A stretch of DNA of 60,000 bases from Takakia lepidozioides (Eukaryota > Streptophyta > Takakiopsida > Takakiales > Takakiaceae). Positions within the stretch are counted from its first letter, which is position 1; each line of letters begins with the position of its first letter. Below, one piece after another: positions 44,601-55,244 of this stretch. Under the pieces are notes generated by a model. That model saw only the letters and a program-made list of their open reading frames with translations, was not told where the DNA came from and did no database searches. Position numbers and translations under genes: made by a program. The stretch lies in assembly GCA_030704615.1 (NCBI GenBank), contig CM060733.1, positions 746,001 through 806,000 of the forward strand, in the 5' to 3' direction.

Positions 44601-47600
44601 TTATTGCTTGCGAGGATACTGGAGCTGGCATTCCTGAGGAAGCTCGTGCTCGTATCTTCAAACCTTTCATGCAGGTTAGCCATAGCACACATCCCTCACT
44701 CTCTCTCTTTTTAGCTGGAAGATATAAAGTATCTTTCTTTCTTTCTTTCAAAAATGCAGGTTTCAAACAATCCTGGTATGCTCGCGTGGATACCTTTTTC
44801 GAACGCCATGGACTATCTATTGCTTTACTATTGCCAGTGAATCCAGAAGGGTGGACATCACATCCAAGCATGACTGCAACAGACTCGTTAGAAAGGAGCT
44901 CATGGAACTTCATGTCAGGAGAACTTGGAAATTACCCAACCTCACAACAAAGCTCCATTTCTATCGAGAAACATTCCTGGTTCTCCGAGATGATAGAATC
45001 TTGCGGCCCAATTACCTTTCGGCATCTTTATCTCCTTCTCTCCTGAGGGCATTGGGGCGGTTTTCTCTCTCATGTTTTTCTTTCCATTTTGTCCCATAAG
45101 CTCTTTGAGCTTCCCATGGACGTCATAAAGTTCCATTTCATTTCATTTCTGGGACAAATTCTCTCCTTGTTGTTTTTCCTTTTTATGCCTGCTTATGGCA
45201 TCTTGTGGACATAGAACTTTCTCTGAGCTCCCATACACTCTTTGTGCCCGCTGTGGATGTTGTGAAGTTTGTTTCCTTCTCTCTCTTTGTCCTTCGTCTT
45301 TGTGTTCTGCTCAAACTGGGCACGGGGTTAATGGCCACAAGGCTACAGCAAACAACGTCTTGTGAGTACATTCTGTCTGTGTCTTCTTCTTTTGAGTTTT
45401 TAGGCATCACCGCTTTGATGTAAGTTTCCATTTAGAGGATCAAAGATGCTTTTTGGCATACTTACAGGAGGCTCTGGATTGGGGAATAACTTGAAGTTGA
45501 GTTGTGGGTTTATGGTTCTTGGGGGCCCCACTTTCCTATTCTGTTAACTCTTCCCCTTTGTTCCATAAGCTCCTTTGAGCTTCCCATGGATTCCGTTAAG
45601 TTCCATTCCTTATTCCTCTTCTCCCTCCCTACAATTTGTGAGAGGTACAATTTTTTCTATGCTGATACAGTTCTGTTGTCCATCTGCCGACAACTTATGA
45701 AAGTTTCAATTTGTTTTCAATGTGCAGGCTGACAAGAGCACAGCCCGTGTGTATGGGGGAACAGGCATAGGTCTCACCATTAGCCAACAATTGGTAAATC
45801 ATTCACCTGTGTCATGCTTAGGCTGCATTGGGACGTGATGAGAAATGGAAATGAAATGAAATGAAATGGAACTTTACAACGTCCGCAGAAAACTCAAAAG
45901 AGTTTATGTGACAAAAGAATCTATCATCTAAGAAAGAAGTGGGGTCCTCAACAAGCAGCTCAAAAAGAACTCATCAATATCAGGAGATTCTCCAAGGTGG
46001 AGAGCCTCATATAGATATGCTACCCGGCGTTTCTGGTCCTTGTAACATGAAATATCTCAGAAAGGGACTGGCTGTCCTGAATAGGTCATAGAACCTCAGA
46101 TCGTGTGGTAGAGAGAACATAGAAAGAAGAACTATTCTTCAGTCTCAATCTCCAGTCTGTTTTCTCTAGCAAAATAAAGAAAGCAAGAAACTATATAATG
46201 ATCAAAGGGTGCTCCAAGGCCCCATGGGACTAAGTAGAACGAGAAGAAACCCACATCAAGAAGGGCAGTGTGACCAGAGAGGTAGACAAAGAGAAGAGCA
46301 CATTTGCCACATCCACTGGAGAGAGGGGGAAGGAAAGAAATGAAATGACACTTTATAACATCCACTGAAAGCCCAAAGAGCTTATGAGACGAGAGAAATT
46401 AGGAAACAAGAAGTGAGTGGGGCTCACAACAAGCAGAGCAAGAAGAAACAAACGAAGAAAAAATCTTTCAAATGTCCTGGAAAGCCCAAAGACGAAGGGG
46501 CTCGTAAAAGAGAGACTGATGACTCGTTGTGAATGTCTCAGGTCGGGCTGATGGGAGGTAAGATTGAGTTCTGCACACATGTTGGGGTGGGAACTACATT
46601 TGAGTTCAACCTGCAGTTTGGACTACCAAAGAAATTAGATGAGAAGACACAGCCCAGTAAAGAACCAGAGCATCCAGAGCTTCAAGGAAAGAGGATAATA
46701 TTTATTGATGGGATCCCTCTTCGGCGCATGGTAAAGCACCATTTCATTTCATTTCATTTCATTTATTACCATTTCATTTCATTTCTTTTGTTCTTTTCCT
46801 TTCTGTGCCTCTCACTCTCCAACCATACTTGGTTCACAACCTTGGTTCAGTACTTGGAATGCTGCAAAGCATGAATGAATGAGTATAGGTCTCAGTCTCT
46901 CTCTGCCCAAACTGGATATGAACTGGGAGATTCAACTGTTTATTCCAGGATACCCAATCGCTCAGGAGGTCTTCCATTACGAGGATCAGAAATGTTTGGC
47001 AGCTTACCTGCATGGAGCGTTGACTCATACACATCCCCTCTCTCTTTCTTGTTTCTTTCTTCCTCTTGTCCCATAAGCTCTTTGAGCTTCCTGCGGACGT
47101 TATAAACTACCATTTCTTTTCATTTCATTTCGTTTCTCCTCAGAGTGACTTTTTCCAGTTAAAAATCCCCTTCTGCACTCCTCCCCATCCCCACTTAGAA
47201 TCCATGGCCATCAGGCTAAGCAAGTCCAAGGAATTGTTTTTGGATTTGGGTGGAGGCAGGTGACTGAAACAGCGCTGCAGAAGTTAGGAATTGTAATGCA
47301 CTCTGTGAGCAGTCCAATGGCTATGGTGGAGGTGGTCAGTTTGCTTTTTGAGAGAAGTTCAGGCATAGTCATAGCAAAGGACAACCTCTTAAGTTTGTTT
47401 GAGAGCTGGGCTCAAATCTCTCCACCAGCATGCAACCCCGAGGATTCTTCAAAGTGGTGTAGCAAAAGTGGCAGTCCGCTCGACACCAGCCCTGTCTCTC
47501 CTGGTAACTGTTTCCCTCTCTCTACCTCTCTCAAAATCTTTGGCAGCACTTAAATTGGCTTCTTAGAACTATACCCTCCCTCTTCCCCTCCAACAAAGCT

Positions 47601-50600
47601 GTTCTCTCTAGGGGCTTCTCCAGCTTGGCAACAACATTGTCATGAAATGTTCAACACTGGGCATCGCATGTATGTACAATCTTCATTACCCACCTTCGCC
47701 TTAAAAGATCAGTTATTCACCGTTCGGTCTTAAAAGCCAGCAGATTATTTATTGACTTACAATTATAACATTCTTCCATAGCAGTTATGTACATTGCACT
47801 GGCAAACTCAGTGACTTCCTATGATACATTGACTTGCCCTCTTAGAGGAGAGAGATTAACAAAGAAAGAACGCCTATAATGTCCACCGTGGCCCTGGAGG
47901 GAAGAAGAACGAAAGGCATAAAGGGACTTTTTGACATCCACAGAGGGAGATAGACAGACTTGAGCTGATCACCTGACTGGAGGGGATTTTCTATCAAACA
48001 CAGAAAAACATTTGGGAGCACCAAAACCAACCGGGCACTCCCCACCATCCATTGTCAGCTCTCTATACTCCCAGCACATTAGAAAAAGCTTTCGGAAAGT
48101 GCCATCCATAAGGATTTCACTGAGCTCTCCTGGAGACCCAGCAAAAGGGCCATCATCCCATGGAAGACTAAACCCATCGCGCCTATTGGAAAGAGAGCGA
48201 ACACTCCTTGAAGATCTTCGCAGTGGTGCTCAATGTGATGTGGTGCTGGTGGATAAAGACGCATTCGGTAAAGGCTCCGGTATGGAGCTTGGAAAGTTCC
48301 TGTTGCAGTACAAAAATGGGGCTAGAACTACCTGCAGTGTGACAAGGCCGTCTGTGGAGGGAGGGGGCTTGGTTTCAAAGAAAGCAATATTCCCACCAAT
48401 GGTGCTTCTCTCCTGCAAGCTAGAAGAAAATGAGAAAGATGTGCAGGGCTTTGGTTTTTATGGCAATATCTTCAAGCCTGTCAAGCCAGTGGCACTAGCG
48501 GCAGTGCTGACAGAGGTCAGAACTTCTCAACTCTACAACAAGAAACTAAATGCTGATAGAATCTTTTTTGGTCAGTGCACTAACTACAGACCACACATTT
48601 ATGGCAATGAGGGGCTTGAAGATAAGCTGGCAGTTAGGCCCCCTATGCTGTCTGTAGACGAAACACTATTTTTTTCTTTTACTTCTTCTTTCTATGCTCT
48701 GTTTGCACAGCAGTGTGAATGGCTATGAGGGGACAGTAACAGTGGTGATATTTAACATCGTGCTTAAGCATGAGACGAGTGCCCGTGAATACCCAATTTT
48801 AGGCTTAATTTTTAACCTGGTGGGTTTATCCCAGATCCAGCCTGAAGATTATGTCATAGCAACCTTGCATAGATTGGTCAACGCGGACCATGTTCTCCCT
48901 CTCCCTCACACCGTCCCATGCGCCTCTGTGGCCCTGTGGATGCCATGAAGTTCTTTCTTTCTTCCACTGATGTCTTTCACTATGAGGATCAAAAATGCTT
49001 GGCAGCCTACCTACACGAGGCCTTCACCCTTAGACAATCGCTAGAACATTAATTGTGGTTTCTGGATTTGTTCCTCTCATGTTTTCTTCCATTTTGTCCC
49101 ATAAGCTCTACGAGCTTTCCGCGGACGTTATAAGCACCATTTCATTTCATTTCATTTCTTTCAATCACTCGAGCAATAGTTTTATTTTTGGCTCTGTTTT
49201 TGTTTCCTCTCTCATGTTTTCTTCCATTCTGTCCCATAAGCTCTATGAGCTTTCCGCGGACGTTATAAAGCACCATTTCATTTCATTTCATTTTTCCATT
49301 TTGTCCCATAAGCTCTTTGAGCTATCCGTGGACGTTATAAAGTACCATTTCATTTCATTTCATTTCTTGCTCACATGCACCTTCACACAGAAGGTTCTCA
49401 CTGCATATTCGCGAGGCTCTGCACGTGAGGGAATCATTCGAGGTTAAACCATAGTTGCATGGTTGTGGTGGCTGGTTGTTGGGGACCCCAACAACCTGCC
49501 AGTGGTGCTGTTTCTCTTGTCCTTTAGGCATATTATAAGCTCCCATCTTTCTTCCCTCTTGTATCATTCTCTCTTTTGTCCCATAAGCTCTTTGAGCCTC
49601 CCGCTGACGTCATAAAGTTTTCTTCCCTTTCATTTCTTTCTCTCCATTTTGTCCCATAAGCTCTATGAGCTTTCCGTGGACGTTATAAAGCACCATTTCA
49701 TTTCATTTCATTTCATTTCTCCATTGTTATGCCCAAACTGGGCATGGGGTCTGTGGCCACAAGGCTTTGGCAAACGTCTCATGGGTACAGTCTTTCTCTA
49801 TGTGCAAACCTGTCATCTGTAGGTGTCTCCTCATACTGAATTGCTTGATGCAGCTGACAAAAGTTGCCCGTGAAAGCAAGTTGCAGACTGTAAGTGTGGA
49901 GAAGGCTTCAATTCGTAAAAAATTGTTTGGTCTATTGAAAGGTCTTCAGATCATGGTAATCTCTTCCTATGTCCAAAACATTCTCATAGGTATCATTGAC
50001 ATGTTCCGGCATACATGTTAGTAGTGTCAAATGGGGAATTTTTTTCAGCCCACTTACATAAGTTAGGTTCTGTGTTTTTTATGCCTCGTGTTTTCTATGA
50101 TTTGCATGCTGAAACTATGTCTTGGCTGAGTCCTCCTGCGTTGACACAGAAACATAGTACATCTGTACCCTTTGTGGGAAGTTATGAGGTCAGTGAGCAG
50201 CTGGTCACTGTTGTACAAGATGTAGTTGCTTGTCTTGGTCTCTTGGATTATCTCCAAGTGACAAGACACATTCTTTCTGGTTTCCTTCGTTTTTGCTGTT
50301 TCTTTTCCTTGACGTCTTGTCCTGGTGCCTTTGTTTTCTCGGAGGCTCTTCTTTACCTTGGATGGATGTGGCTATCTTTAATCTTTGGTTACCTCTCAAA
50401 TGTGAGGTCAGAGTTTGATAGCTCTCAAATTGATATACATGTTAAAAAGTGACAACATGTTGACAGAGAAAAATGTTGCCAAAACAGACAAGCTCACGTG
50501 AGATAAGAGTTCACTTTGTTAGAGTCAGCCTTGGCCAGCGTAAATAAGGGCCACTTCCCCTGGCTAGCAGGGTACTTCCCCTCATACTTGAGAAACTATG

Positions 50601-53600
50601 CATTTGATACATCCCTTCTCTTGGTCGGAAATGTCTCTCTCATAGTTTGCTTGTTCTGTGGTTCTTTGTTTTTCAACGTATGTTCCTTGGGCTCTTTGGG
50701 CTTCCCGAAGATATAATAGATTTCTTTCTTTCTATTTCATTTCATCTGCTTCCTTCCAATGGGCACTGTAAGTCTTTCTTCTTTCTCTCTATGAGCTTTC
50801 AAAAACTCTATGAGCTTTCTGCGGACGTTATAAAGCACCATTTCATTTCATTTCATTTCTCTCGTGTACGATTGGAGTCTTTTGATCGAGTTTTTTTGTC
50901 ATTCTACATTGTCCAACATGAGGTGCTCTACAAGTCTCTTTCGTTCTTTTTTTCCTCCTCTCCTTTCAGCTTTGAGGATAGGAAGTGCCTGGCAGCCAGA
51001 GAACATTGTAAAGTTCCTTCCTTCTTTTCTTCCTGCTCCTTTGTCCCAACTCCATCTCATATCCTAGGTGCAGAGTTCGCATGTGTACCATTGCAAACCG
51101 AGGGCCTCTTCCGGCTTACAATCTTTCTCCATAGATTACAGGCCCTTCCACCCAAGGGGCTCGTGGCAAGGGTATCGCAACATCTACGAGGCTCAAAGCT
51201 GCAGGTTTCAGGAACTCCTGGTATGCTCGAGTGGACAGTTTATTTCAACGCAATGGACTCTCTACTGCTTCCCTATTACCAATGAATCAAGATGAGGTGG
51301 ACATCACATCCAGACATGACCGCAACAGACTCATTAGGAGAGAGCTTATGGAATTATATGTCAAGAGAACTTGGAAGCTACCCAATCTCACGACAAAGCT
51401 CCACTTCTATCGAGAGACATTCTTGATGCTCCGAGATGATAGAATCTTGAGGCCAAATTACCTTTCAGCATCCTTATCTCCTTCCCTCCTGAGGGCATTG
51501 GGGCGGTTCAGGGTGGGATCCCACAACCTATGGATAGAGACTGGCAGATGGGAAAACCTGCAACGGGAGGACCGCAGCTTGCATAGGGCGCAGCCAGGAA
51601 ATTGAAACTGAAGACCACTTCTTCTACTGCCCTCTATACTACGAGATCCGTGGGAGATTCCACTGTCTATTCAGTGGAACCCAATCTCTCACTGAAGTCT
51701 TCCACTATGAGGATAAAAAATGCTTGGCAGCCTACCTGCACGAGGCCTTCACCCTTAGACAATCGCTAGAACATTAGTTCTTATTCTTGGGTTCTGGTTT
51801 TCTTCCTCTCTCATGTTTTCTTCCATTTTGTCCCATAAGCTCTATGAGCTTTCCGCGGACGTTATAAAGCACCATTTCATTTCATTTCCCATAAGCTCTT
51901 TGAAGCTTCCAAGAACCTTATTATGTATCTTTTCATTTCATTTCATTTCATTTATTTCCCTCTTGTCAGGTGTCGTTGTTGTATGTTGGAGGGGGAAAAA
52001 TAAATTATCATTGAGAAGCAGAGAATTGTCTACTAGCAACCTCTCTGTCCCTTTGGACCCTCCGGGCCCTTGGATGTTGTAAAGGATCTTCCTTCTTTCT
52101 TTCTTTCTCGCTATTGGCTAAGCTGTTTGGGGCAGTAGTGGCCATGGAGTTGGATGATTGGGCTGAATCCTCTCACATACGGGCTAAGGGACAAGCTGGT
52201 TTCCGTCGCAACAGATCCACTCTTGACCACATCTTCACTCTTCAGGTTATGGTGGAAAGTGCTCGCTTTGACAAAAAACTGGTTTACGTCTGCTTCGTTG
52301 ACTTTCACAAGGCTTTTGATTCGGTTCCTCACGAACTTCTTTTCCAAAGGCTCCAGAAGGTGGGAGTCCCTCAACACATTCTCTATGCTATTTCCTCCAT
52401 GTATGAGATCGTCACTGGCATGGTCAATATCGCAGGGGAATTCTCAGCTGAGGTCCATAGCAACATTGGGGTCAAACAGGGCTGCCCCCTCTCGCCTACC
52501 CTATGCGGAATCTACATTGACGCCTTGGAAGTCTACATCTCAAAAAACCATGGAGTTGGTGTGCCATTGGATGGAGGACCAACACAATCAGATCTCCTCT
52601 ACGCGGATGATGTTGCCCTTTTGGCACAATCTCCTATCTTCCTACAACGCCATCTCGACATCTTGGAACAGTTCTCCAATGGCTATGGGTTGCAAGTCAA
52701 CCTTACAAAAACCAAGATCTAGATTCTTCCTCAACAATCGGGAGGTGGAGATAGTCAAATTCTACCGATATCTGGGGCTGGTTATCCACTCCCCCAAATT
52801 CCACTTTGCAGCCACTTCCCTGGACAGATTGACAAAAGGCAAGACAGCCTCCATCCGCCTTCAGGCCAAATGCAAGCAGATACACCTGCGCCACCCACCG
52901 ACCAAGAAGTGGCTTTTTGATAGCGTAGTCACCCCAAATGCCACTTTTGGTTGTGCATTTTGGGCACCTGCAGTCCCAGTTTCCTGGTGGGAAAACAATC
53001 TGGAACCATTGCAGTCATCTCTCCTCCAAGCAATGCTTGGCGCCAGAGGCACAACTCCATCGCACATATTGAATGCAGAATTCGCCTGTGTGCCACTCCA
53101 AACTGAGGCCCTCTTCCGGCTTACAATTTTCCTGCATAGGCTACAAGGCCTTCCCCCCAAGGGGCTTGTGGACTCTCTATAGCTTCACTTTTGCCAGTGA
53201 ACCCAGAAGAGGTGGAAATCACATCCAGGCATGACCGCAACCAACTCATTAGAAAGGAGCTCATGGAGTTACATGTCAGGAGAACTTGGAAGTTACCCAA
53301 CCTCACAACAAAGCTCCATTTCTATCGAGAAACATTCTTGGTTCTCCGGGATGATAGAATCTTGAGGCCCAATTACCTTTCGGCCTCTTTATCTCCTTCT
53401 CTCCTGAGGGCTTTGGGGCGGTTCAGGGTGGGCTCCCACAACGTACGGATAGAGACTGGCAGATGGGAAAACCTGCAGCGGGAGGACTGCCTATGTCCTG
53501 TTTGCACTGGGCGCAGCCAGGAAATTTAAACTGAAGAACACTTCTTCTTCTATTGCCCCCTATACTATGAGATCCGTTGGAGATTCCATTGTCTATTCCG

Positions 53601-55244
53601 TGGAACCCAATCTCTCACTGAAGTCTTCCACTATGAGGATCAGAAATGTTTGGCAGCCTACCTGCACGAGGCATTCACCCTTAGACAATCAGTCGAACAG
53701 TAGTTCTTATCTCTGACTCTGGTTTTCCTATTTTCTCTCATGTTCTTCCTTCCATTTTGTCCCATAAGCTCTATGAGCTTTCCGCGGACGTTATAAAGCA
53801 CCATTTCATTTCTTTTTTGGCTCTGGTTTTGTTTCCTCTCTCTGAAGTCTTCCACTATGAGGATCAGAAATGCTTGGCAGCTTACCTGCACGAGGTCTTC
53901 ACCCTTAGACAATCACTCGAGCAATAGTCTTAAAGTTTTCTTCCAATTTGTCCCATAAGCTCTATGAGCTGTCTGCAGACGTTATAAAGTACCATTTCAT
54001 TTCATTTCTCGTCTTTTTCCATTTTGTCCCAGAAGCTCTTTGAGCTTTCCGCGGACGTTACAAAGCACCATTTCATTTCATTTCATTTCTTTCTTTTCCC
54101 CCTCGATAGCAAGAGCATGGTAAATCTGTTGAGGGAATAGCAAACAGTAAAATTGTCTTGGATTGTTTCTCTCCTAAAAACAATCTTCTCAGTCTCCTAC
54201 TTGGAGTCTGAAGTTTCAGAATTGCTGACTATTTCAGCGTCTGATTTGCACTGCCTTATGAGGTATCATGGATGCCAGGTGGTGGATGATAACTATGTGA
54301 ACAGAATGGTAGCAACCAAAATGCTGCAGCGCTATGGTGTGGAGGTGGTTGCAGTTGAGTCCGGGCAGAAGGCCATTGACCGGCTGAAAGTCCTGCACAA
54401 CATCAATGTTGTCCTCATGGACGTCCAAATGCCGGACATGGATGGGTTTGTCTCTCTGCCTCCTCCTCTCCTTCTGCCTATTGCCCTTCCTGCATGGCCG
54501 AGGGGTCGGTCGTGACATGCAGACCAGTGCCTGTTTTGTTCTATATTACTTTCGCATTTCTTTCACCATCAATCTTATGAAATGCAAGTCCAAGGATGCA
54601 AGGATCCCTGTCTTCTATGTGAACAGATGCAATAGGAAGATGGCTGTGACAAACCTTCCACATATGCTCAAATCCTTTGCGTACATCTCAGGTTCGAGAC
54701 AACAGCAAAGATAAGGGCGATGGAGGCTACCGGAGAGATTGTCAGTGAGAGAGACAGCAAAGTCATTGAACCGGCATCAATTAGGGGTGTGGAAGGCAGA
54801 AACAGGCTGGTGATTATGGCTATGACTGCGGATGTGTTCTCCAGCACTTCCGAAGTTGAGGACAAAGGCCTGGATGATTTCGTCTCAAAACCCATTGAAG
54901 AGGAACAGCTGTACAGAACTATGAGGAGGTACATTCGGGCGAGACCTGAATCTAATAGTAAGGAGGACACTGGTAGTTTGACAAACTTACAAATGCCAGG
55001 TACCTCATGCAGTACTACTACCAAAGCAGCCTCCTCCAGCATGAGAGATTGCACTACAACGCCAATAGAAGATAGTGAGGTGCATATTTCACAGGGGTCT
55101 TTGGGTTCTGTGTTTGGGTCTGAAAGTGAGATTAGAGAAGAAACTAGTGCTTTGAAAGATCCTGAGGTGTTGGATTCCCAATCCAATGGGACATCGGCAC
55201 CTGACATGAACAGGGAATGTGTTGTTGTTAGGGCTCCTGATTGA
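38603..55244 (+). CDS. CHASE-domain hybrid histidine kinase (cytokinin-receptor-like)
   Basis: Exons: 38603-38851, 39139-39185 (tentative; 39154 also possible), 39303-39497, 40427-40665, 40984-41124, 41428-41626, 42200-42441, 42671-42901, 43485-43568, 44070-44674, 45728-45793, 46542-46730, 47260-47503, 48019-48515, 49854-49955, 54279-54445, 54692-55244. All junctions are GT-AG and in phase (1349 codons). Order: membrane helix (about residues 28-47), extracellular CHASE domain (about 85-345; YDLMS and the [12 protein letters not shown] end match AHK-type receptors), second helix (about 362-385), HisKA with [10 protein letters not shown] (His427), ATPase with [15 protein letters not shown] and [11 protein letters not shown], a receiver-like domain without acidic pocket, and a true receiver (VVDDN, Asp1158 in [11 protein letters not shown], Lys1232). 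Known family members sense cytokinin at the ER or plasma membrane and relay phosphate to HPt proteins. The CHASE sequence is divergent, so the ligand is uncertain. Confidence 0.92.
39780..40170 (+). mobile_element. LINE 3' fragment in kinase intron 3
   Basis: [31 protein letters not shown] (split by my wording here as one decayed C-terminus) corresponds to the [15 protein letters not shown] end of the LINE at 53.6 kb. It is followed by two copies of the 3' tail text (CATAAGTTCTTTGAG at 39975, CCATAAGCTCTTTGAGCTT at 40118, then GGACATTATAAAG). Confidence 0.7.
42925..43945 (+). mobile_element. LINE 3' tails in kinase introns 8 and 9
   Basis: The family tail, CCATAAGCTCTTTGAGCTT then TCTGCGGACGTTATAAAG then CATTTCATTT, occurs at 43225-43275 and 43848-43905. 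Partial or deleted versions lie at 42965-43000 and 43085-43115. The small exon 43485-43568 stands between them. Text such as AATAGTTGTTTTTGGGCTGC is repeated before each tail. Confidence 0.75.
44750..45700 (+). mobile_element. LINE C-terminal fragments and tails in kinase intron 10
   Basis: 44750-45060 encodes, in broken frames, the LINE C-terminus ([31 protein letters not shown] and [11 protein letters not shown], all found again at 51.4 and 53.3 kb), then jumps directly to the tail at 45090-45150, an internal deletion. Weaker tails follow at 45225-45270 and 45558-45610. Confidence 0.8.
45838..46510 (-). mobile_element. Antisense LINE tails in kinase intron 11
   Basis: GAAATGAAATGAAATGGAAC followed by TTTACAACGTCCGCAGAAA and CTCAAAAGAGTTTATG (45845-45915) is the reverse complement of the family tail. 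A second antisense copy starts near 46335 (AAATGACACTTTATAACATC). These are the only clearly reversed copies among many. Confidence 0.75.
46738..47135 (+). mobile_element. LINE 3' fragment in kinase intron 12
   Basis: A (CATTT)n tract at 46739-46770 is followed by a further 3' copy with [18 protein letters not shown]-like coding (46970-47025) and a tail at 47065-47130. Confidence 0.75.
48940..49740 (+). mobile_element. Cluster of LINE 3' fragments and tails in kinase intron 14
   Basis: The coding end ([20 protein letters not shown]) lies at 48980-49050. Full tails follow at about 49095, 49228, 49300, 49575 and 49650, each running CCATAAGCTCTxxGAGC, then CGGACGTTATAAAG, then CATTT repeats. 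The close head-to-tail spacing (70-130 bp) suggests tail-on-tail insertion or local duplication. Confidence 0.85.
50640..51960 (+). mobile_element. LINE copy (C-terminal coding part and tails) in kinase intron 15
   Basis: A tail at 50790-50865 precedes a 5'-truncated copy, 51050-51780. The coding order is [36 protein letters not shown], then in another frame RRTWKLP-like and [20 protein letters not shown], then [20 protein letters not shown]. It ends in tails at 51828-51880 and 51890-51955. Confidence 0.85.
52098..53812 (+). pseudogene. Longest LINE copy: reverse transcriptase to 3' tail
   Basis: 52114-52722 encodes the reverse-transcriptase core of a non-LTR element: [53 protein letters not shown] and [13 protein letters not shown], the YADD active site. 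A frame change at about 52720 leads into the thumb and C-terminal region ([10 protein letters not shown], then [20 protein letters not shown]). A second change at about 53180 leads to [18 protein letters not shown] and a Cys-His knuckle (CPVC, later EEHFFFYCP, stop at 53527), ending LRQSVEQ and stop at 53703. The tail follows (53757-53812). There is no endonuclease or ORF1. The 5' truncation and lesions are typical of dead LINE copies. Confidence 0.92.
53820..54110 (+). mobile_element. Two further LINE 3' ends
   Basis: A coding end with [19 protein letters not shown] (53845-53925) precedes a tail at 53948-54005. Another tail lies at 54025-54090. They stand immediately before the last two exons of the kinase. 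Confidence 0.8.

Noticed and set aside
44011-44913. 300-residue minus-strand ORF
   Set aside because: It lies antisense to the large kinase exon 44070-44674 and to the LINE fragment, and has no motif.
42925-54110. CATTT tails considered as simple microsatellites unrelated to each other
   Set aside because: Each is preceded by the same CCATAAGCTCT...GACGTTATAAAG text and often by the same LINE coding end.
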